Below, piece by piece: positions 35,401-38,447 of a stretch of 38,447 nucleotides of DNA; position 1 is the stretch's first letter, and each line of letters opens with the position of its first letter. Source of the DNA: Paludibacter sp. Lineage in GTDB: Bacteria > Bacteroidota > Bacteroidia > Bacteroidales > Paludibacteraceae. Location of the stretch: the NCBI GenBank assembly GCA_029973975.1, contig JARKQF010000083.1, forward strand, positions 1 through 38,447, in the 5' to 3' direction. Made by a program: the position numbers and the translations under genes. The notes below the pieces were generated by a model, which was not told the DNA's origin, made no database searches, and was given only the letters and a program-made list of their open reading frames with translations.

Positions 35401-35799
35401 CTGAAAACCCCGGTTACTGCCGGTGGTACATTCTACGAACCACACTTTCGTGATAGATTTCAATGGAGATATTTCAATCGACATTGAAACTCCTTCTGTT
35501 ACCACTTCCGTGTTTTTCTGCATTTTCAAACAACCGGCTGTCGATAAACTGTTGGTCGTCTCGTCTTTAGCATATCCGCCGGGCAAAACCGAAACACCAT
35601 GCATGGTATATACCAGCGCTTCATCGGATATCATGGTGGTTTTGTTTACCACCAAATCGGGATTAGCGGTTGTAGCTGTGAAACCTGTCCAGAATTGAAA
35701 ATTTTCATCTACCAATAATTGCTCCGTTTGAGCAGATAATGTTGTTACAAGAAGAAAAGCTATCACAAAGGATAGACTAAGTGATTGTAAAGATCTCAT
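32440..35799 (-). CDS. Multidomain pectinesterase (CE8) with Big_5 repeats and T9SS sorting domain
   Basis: About 1119 residues starting at 35799, where a clear signal peptide (MRSLQSLSLSFVIAFLL to SAQ) begins; the longer frame from 35886 adds an unlikely leader. In order: a jelly-roll module, two SbsA/Big_5-type Ig-like domains (IPVSGAITIVFSENISRGTG..., LPVNGFISLIMSE...), a second beta-sandwich, a third Big_5 domain, the CE8 catalytic beta-helix at roughly residues 650-960, and a C-terminal T9SS type-A sorting domain. CE8 residues are present: Asp in GYQDTH (about 781, acid/base), Asp in TVDFIFG (about 802, nucleophile) and Arg in LGRPW (about 862). It demethylates pectin outside the cell. 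It stands alone with its own terminator, with no other pectin gene in the window. Confidence 0.92.
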   Translation of the reverse strand: MRSLQSLSLSFVIAFLLVTTLSAQTEQLLVDENFQFWTGFTATTANPDLVVNKTTMISDEALVYTMHGVSVLPGGYAKDETTNSLSTAGCLKMQKNTEVVTEGVSMSIEISPLKSITKVWFVECTTGSNRGFQVWKKGANDADWVSIHNAVCNPSSGMAVNLTINEENVALKFTNLAPGQYAFLSDLKIWGNVTGVAIPPVVQSVTPTNNATIPVSGAITIVFSENISRGTGGIRIGDEIIDEQNISIQNETITIQYSGLLTDRSYELVIPAGAFKNAANTSTASETRLNYKTPDTILPTLTKSSVTGDAVLPVNGFISLIMSESCQAGTSSITIGTKSLSAAVSASNSNLIYLNYSGLAYDTEYTVDIPSGAITDLSGNPYAGTSFTFRTEVDAKGDLLFGFIPDAITFPSSSSGTVTQNINGYNVEFGGVASAGARNAGTYTYAFKCNYVQLPELPSVGELSFYIQSGGGTVPQEYYLQKLSADGTSWNTIETFILGNNDRNTIRSAAAQSSVPVTLRLMYNTAQLWFYDVQVFAYADNSPIDDGQPPVVVSSVPAVSAADVPVNGTVRLIFSENVKTGTGNIQLDGKALTPGVVGKNVTLPYSNLKYATNYTLAVPAGAFKDMFDNDCLSFTLTFTTRAKPAVTPKVFDFVVAADGSGDGLTIQSAFDAVPLNNASQFLIFVKNGVYPEYPTLAKTKNHVSLTGQSRDGVIITGNRRSGVDGYTTSTCQTLEILADDFYCENITVRNTAGIGAGQAVALKVYADKAVFKNVLLDGYQDTHLTSNTGSHRQYYLKCDIRGTVDFIFGNGVCYFDQCLLYVHDRSTANVIVAPSTSATNTYGYVFSDCTIDGAGSQDGVYNLGRPWQNEPRTVYLNTKMNILPASGAWINMSAIPALFAEYGSVNASGYPVDLSQRNRFFSYTDAGNNVITGSSPVAVLTETEAATYTRESVLAGADSWDAGRKTETTSAIQRIGINGGLMSWDAVDGAICYVIAKDGEPELITTETQLNIDVNSVYKVTPVSEFGALGVPAEVGLTAVHSVADDLPGLKYNAVRDNLEFIRANLIQGIEIYSAGGQKILHKTGDVSIIPVNGLSPGFYLVKIITTTNQKVVSRFIRK

Positions 35800-35991
35800 G
35801 GCATTAAATTTTAATTTACAATGCAAAACTAAAATAATTGATGTGGAAAGATGTGGATAATTAAACGTTTTAGGTGTATTATTCACTATTCATTATGCAC
35901 GAAATCACTTATTTGTAATTTCTTTAAACCTTTTGCTATTTAGCCCAAAATGTTAAATATTTAATTTAAATGAAAAATATTTCACTAATTA

Positions 35992-36024
35992 TTTGGTAGT
36001 TACAAATATTTTTTCGAACCTTTG
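35992..36024 (+). promoter_or_regulatory. Putative promoter of the SPFH operon
   Basis: TTTG at 35992-35995 and AACCTTTG at 36017-36024 are 21 bp apart, close to the Bacteroidota TTTG / TAnnTTTG arrangement, with the first T of the -7 box replaced by A. The start codon follows at 36061. The surrounding stretch (35800-36060) is AT-rich and shows no gene. Confidence 0.4.
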
Positions 36025-36060
36025 TGATATCATTTTAATATCATATTAAATAAGATTATT

Positions 36061-37029
36061 ATGAAAACAAAAGAAGAAGTTTTTAGTGGTGTAAAATTAG
36101 CGGGTATCCCTATGCTGATTTTCAATTTTCTGTTTTTGGCCGGTATTGCCGGTGTATTCAGCTGGGCTGTAGATGCCGGACTCCCCACTGCTACAACTAC
36201 CATCATTATGATTGTACTATCCGTTCTGTTCATTCTCAACTGTTTATTCTGGGGTGGATTTATGCAGATTGAACCTAATGAGGCCCGGGTGATGATTTTC
36301 TTCGGAAAATATGAAGGAACAGTAAAAGAAAACGGGTTCTTTTGGGTAAATCCATTCTATACCAAGAAAAAACTTACCTTGCGTGCCCGCAACTTAGACG
36401 CAGACCCCATCAAAGTCAATGACAAATCGGGAAATCCCATCATGATCGGAATGGTGGTAGTATGGCGGGTAACCGACACCTACAAAGCCTCATTCGACAT
36501 CGACAACGCTTCAATGACTACAACGATTCCCGGTACTCCGGCATCCGACAATGTGAACCAGAAAATGAAAGCTTACGAGAATTTTGTGAAGATTCAATCG
36601 GACGCAGCTTTGCGTAATGTGGCCGGGATGTATGCCTACGATCATGGAGCGGGAACAGACGACTCTGACCTAACGCTCCGTTCGGGCGGAATTGAAATCA
36701 ATGAGATCCTTGAGAATCAGATTAACGAAAGATTGACAATTGCAGGAATCGAAGTACTTGAGGCTCGCATTAATTATTTAGCTTATGCTCCTGAAATCGC
36801 GGCCGTAATGTTGCGTCGTCAACAAGCAGATGCCATCATCGCCGCCCGTGAAAAAATTGTGGATGGTGCTGTCGGTATGGTTAAAATGGCTCTGAACAAA
36901 TTATCCGAAGAAGGTATTATTGACCTGGATGAAGATAAAAAAGCCGCTATGGTAAGTAACCTGCTGGTGGTACTTTGCAGCGAAGAAAATGCACAACCGG
37001 TATTAAACACCGGAACCTTACACCAATAA
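36061..37029 (+). CDS. SPFH-domain membrane protein (stomatin/prohibitin-like)
   Basis: A 322-residue protein with two N-terminal membrane helices (about 14-35 and 45-67) followed by an SPFH/band-7 domain (IEPNEARVMIFFGKYEGTVKENGFFWVNPFY...RARNLD) and a helical C-terminus with the coiled segment RRQQADAIIAAREKIV. It forms oligomeric membrane scaffolds; the specific role is unknown. It precedes the small ribbon-helix-helix gene by 12 bp, an arrangement I recall as common in Bacteroidales. Confidence 0.92.
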   Translation: MKTKEEVFSGVKLAGIPMLIFNFLFLAGIAGVFSWAVDAGLPTATTTIIMIVLSVLFILNCLFWGGFMQIEPNEARVMIFFGKYEGTVKENGFFWVNPFYTKKKLTLRARNLDADPIKVNDKSGNPIMIGMVVVWRVTDTYKASFDIDNASMTTTIPGTPASDNVNQKMKAYENFVKIQSDAALRNVAGMYAYDHGAGTDDSDLTLRSGGIEINEILENQINERLTIAGIEVLEARINYLAYAPEIAAVMLRRQQADAIIAAREKIVDGAVGMVKMALNKLSEEGIIDLDEDKKAAMVSNLLVVLCSEENAQPVLNTGTLHQ

Positions 37030-37041
37030 AACCGGATTGGC

Positions 37042-37227
37042 TTGGCAAAAGAGAACAAAAATAAAAGTTTTGTCCTGCGCATCGATGCCCAAACCATGGA
37101 TGCCATTGAAAAGTGGGCTGCGGATGAATTCCGCAGCACCAACGGGCAGATTTTGTACATACTCGATCAGGCATTGAAGAAAAGCGGCAGGATTTCGAAG
37201 AAAAACAAAGGAGCTGACCCTGAGTAA
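37042..37227 (+). CDS. Small ribbon-helix-helix (Arc-like) protein
   Basis: A 61-residue protein starting at a TTG codon 12 bp after the SPFH stop; no ATG gives a complete domain. The strand KSFVLRIDAQ and helices (MDAIEKWAADEF, NGQILYILDQALKKSG) match Arc/MetJ ribbon-helix-helix folds. The C-terminal tail is Lys-rich. It could be a DNA-binding regulator of its own operon, or a small SPFH partner. No toxin partner is visible, so an antitoxin role is not supported. Confidence 0.8.
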   Translation: MAKENKNKSFVLRIDAQTMDAIEKWAADEFRSTNGQILYILDQALKKSGRISKKNKGADPE

Positions 37228-37282
37228 CATCATTTATACAGGAACTCGACCACATGAGTCACAGAAGAAAAATCATATAAAC

Positions 37283-38200
37283 ATGAAAAAAATCAACCAA
37301 ACAACCCTGTTTTTAATCCTGACTTTTTCCATCAGTTTTTTAATAGCAGGAATATACAAACTCAACGGAGGAGGGAGTCATGACCGCACCGGATTTATGA
37401 TTTTAGGGATAATCTATATGTTTATTCCAACAATCGCTGTTCTTATTGTAAAAAAGCTGATTCACCGGGAGAAAATTGCAACTGATTTACTGATTTCATT
37501 TAAGATCAACAAATGGTTTTTCGTCGCCTGGTTGATCATACCTGTTCTTGCTTTTCTGACCTTCGGCATCAGCTTATTATTTCCGGATGTGATTTACAGT
37601 CCCGATATGTCGGGCATGTTCAGTCGTTTCGAGGCTATGATGACTCCGGAGCAGGCAGAACAGATGAGAGCTTCCGTAAAATCGCTACCACTACATCCTG
37701 TTTGGATTACCCTGATGCAGGGTTTGATTGCCGGCATCACCGTCAACGCCATCGCAGGTTTCGGAGAAGAACTGGGATGGAGGGGATTTCTATTGAAGCA
37801 ATTCAAAGATATGAACTTCATTAAAGCATCCATCCTCATCGGTTTTATCTGGGGTATCTGGCATGCTCCCATGATTTTAATGGGACATAATTATCCCGAT
37901 CATCCGGTAGCAGGGGTATTCATGATGACAATTCTGTGTATCTTACTATCGATCATCTTCTTATACATCACCATAAAATCGAAATCGGTTATTGCCGCGG
38001 CTATCCTGCACGGCACCATGAATGCAACCAATGGCATCTCCATTATGCTGATAGAAGGCGGCAACGATTTGACGGTGGGAATGCCCGGCTTAGCCGGATT
38101 TATTGCACTGATCATTGCAATTGCTGTTTTGTTTGTGTACGACCGGTACATCAGTAAAGAAAAGATATTTGCAAATAAAATGAGTAAATTTCTATCATAA
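37283..38200 (+). CDS. CPBP-family intramembrane metalloprotease
   Basis: A 305-residue multi-pass membrane protein of the CAAX/CPBP (Abi) family, with about eight hydrophobic segments. The catalytic motifs are present: EExxxR in GFGEELGWRGFLL (Glu162, Glu163, Arg167), FxxxH in FIWGIWHAP (His194), and the HxxxN-like segment ILHGTMNA (His243, Asn247). It lies 55 bp after the ribbon-helix-helix gene on the same strand, possibly in the same operon. Members process prenylated or membrane peptides or give bacteriocin immunity; the function here is not indicated. Confidence 0.93.
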   Translation: MKKINQTTLFLILTFSISFLIAGIYKLNGGGSHDRTGFMILGIIYMFIPTIAVLIVKKLIHREKIATDLLISFKINKWFFVAWLIIPVLAFLTFGISLLFPDVIYSPDMSGMFSRFEAMMTPEQAEQMRASVKSLPLHPVWITLMQGLIAGITVNAIAGFGEELGWRGFLLKQFKDMNFIKASILIGFIWGIWHAPMILMGHNYPDHPVAGVFMMTILCILLSIIFLYITIKSKSVIAAAILHGTMNATNGISIMLIEGGNDLTVGMPGLAGFIALIIAIAVLFVYDRYISKEKIFANKMSKFLS

Positions 38201-38447
38201 AGAATAATTTACAAAAATCTTCTGTATGGGAATGCTCTCAATGGACATAAGAGAGTTCCAAGAAATAAAAATCATTAATATTGCTGAAATAAAATAATCT
38301 AATCTGAAACGAACATGAACTAACTTAATCAATTGTTATATTTATTTGCTTTGTAATAGAGATACAGGCGAAGTGTTGACTTTCACCTGTAATATGTACA
38401 CCACACCTTGGAATGCAAACCAGACAATCTCTCCCAATACAGGTTTT
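38201..38447. other. Terminal non-coding stretch, possible partial gene at the edge
   Basis: AT-rich, with a weak hairpin-like pairing at 38364-38390 (ACAGG...CCTGT). Short open frames reach the window end on both strands (for example a plus-strand frame from an ATG at 38395), but none is long enough to call. Confidence 0.4.

Noticed and set aside
37042-37227. Antitoxin of a toxin-antitoxin pair
   Set aside because: The ribbon-helix-helix fold fits an antitoxin, but its neighbours are an SPFH protein and a CPBP protease, with no small toxin gene.
38343-38447. Partial genes at the right edge on both strands
   Set aside because: Three frames stay open over about 35 codons, but none has a recognisable motif or a clear start, so none can be called.

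Overview
The window is a stretch of chromosome from a member of the Bacteroidota, most likely an anaerobic polysaccharide-degrading Bacteroidales-type organism. This rests on SusC/SusD pairs, a hybrid two-component (HTCS) regulator, TonB receptors with carboxypeptidase-regulatory-like N-termini, C-terminal type IX secretion (T9SS) sorting domains, and TAnnTTTG-like promoter boxes. The genus cannot be fixed from the sequence alone.

Layout. (1) Positions 1-2188 are an AT-rich, gene-poor accessory stretch. It holds a degenerate 22-bp tandem repeat array (about 169-300), a nested 36-bp inverted repeat that looks like a MITE (457-614), one frameshifted unknown gene (748-1546), a perfect 11-bp hairpin, and a 13-bp direct repeat that brackets most of it. 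(2) A low-molecular-weight tyrosine phosphatase gene (2189-2662) separates this from the main locus. (3) Positions 2646-25056 are a polysaccharide utilization locus (PUL). Nine genes run leftward: a secreted CBM-like protein, a GH10 xylanase lipoprotein, a GH50-like clan GH-A enzyme with a DNRLRE/CBM96-like module, a GH3 beta-glycosidase, SusC, SusD, a second SusC, a second SusD, and a GH2 enzyme with the N-x-K motif of beta-glucuronidases. A divergent HTCS sensor/regulator sits at the promoter end. Its receiver domain lacks the acidic pair and the conserved Thr/Ser. (4) Positions 25069-29116 are housekeeping: thymidine kinase, then an acidic low-complexity protein, RsmI, a coiled-coil lipoprotein and a YjjG-like HAD phosphatase. 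(5) Positions 29162-35799 hold a TonB-dependent receptor paired with a small unknown exported protein, then a large multidomain pectinesterase with its own strong terminator. (6) Positions 36061-38200 are an SPFH membrane protein, a small ribbon-helix-helix protein and a CPBP intramembrane protease.

How the PUL probably works (inference): GH10 and the GH50-like enzyme cut a xylan-like or mixed polymer at or outside the cell surface. Two SusCD pairs import different fragments. GH3 and the GH2 glucuronidase-like enzyme release terminal sugars, and the HTCS senses a periplasmic oligosaccharide and drives transcription through direct repeats near 20964-21002. PUL proteins anchored as lipoproteins occur together with others carrying T9SS sorting domains. 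The most unusual elements are the 22-bp repeat array, the GH50-like/CBM96 enzyme in a xylanase PUL, the degenerate HTCS receiver, the 45-nt intercistronic hairpin, and the unknown small exported partner of the TonB receptor.
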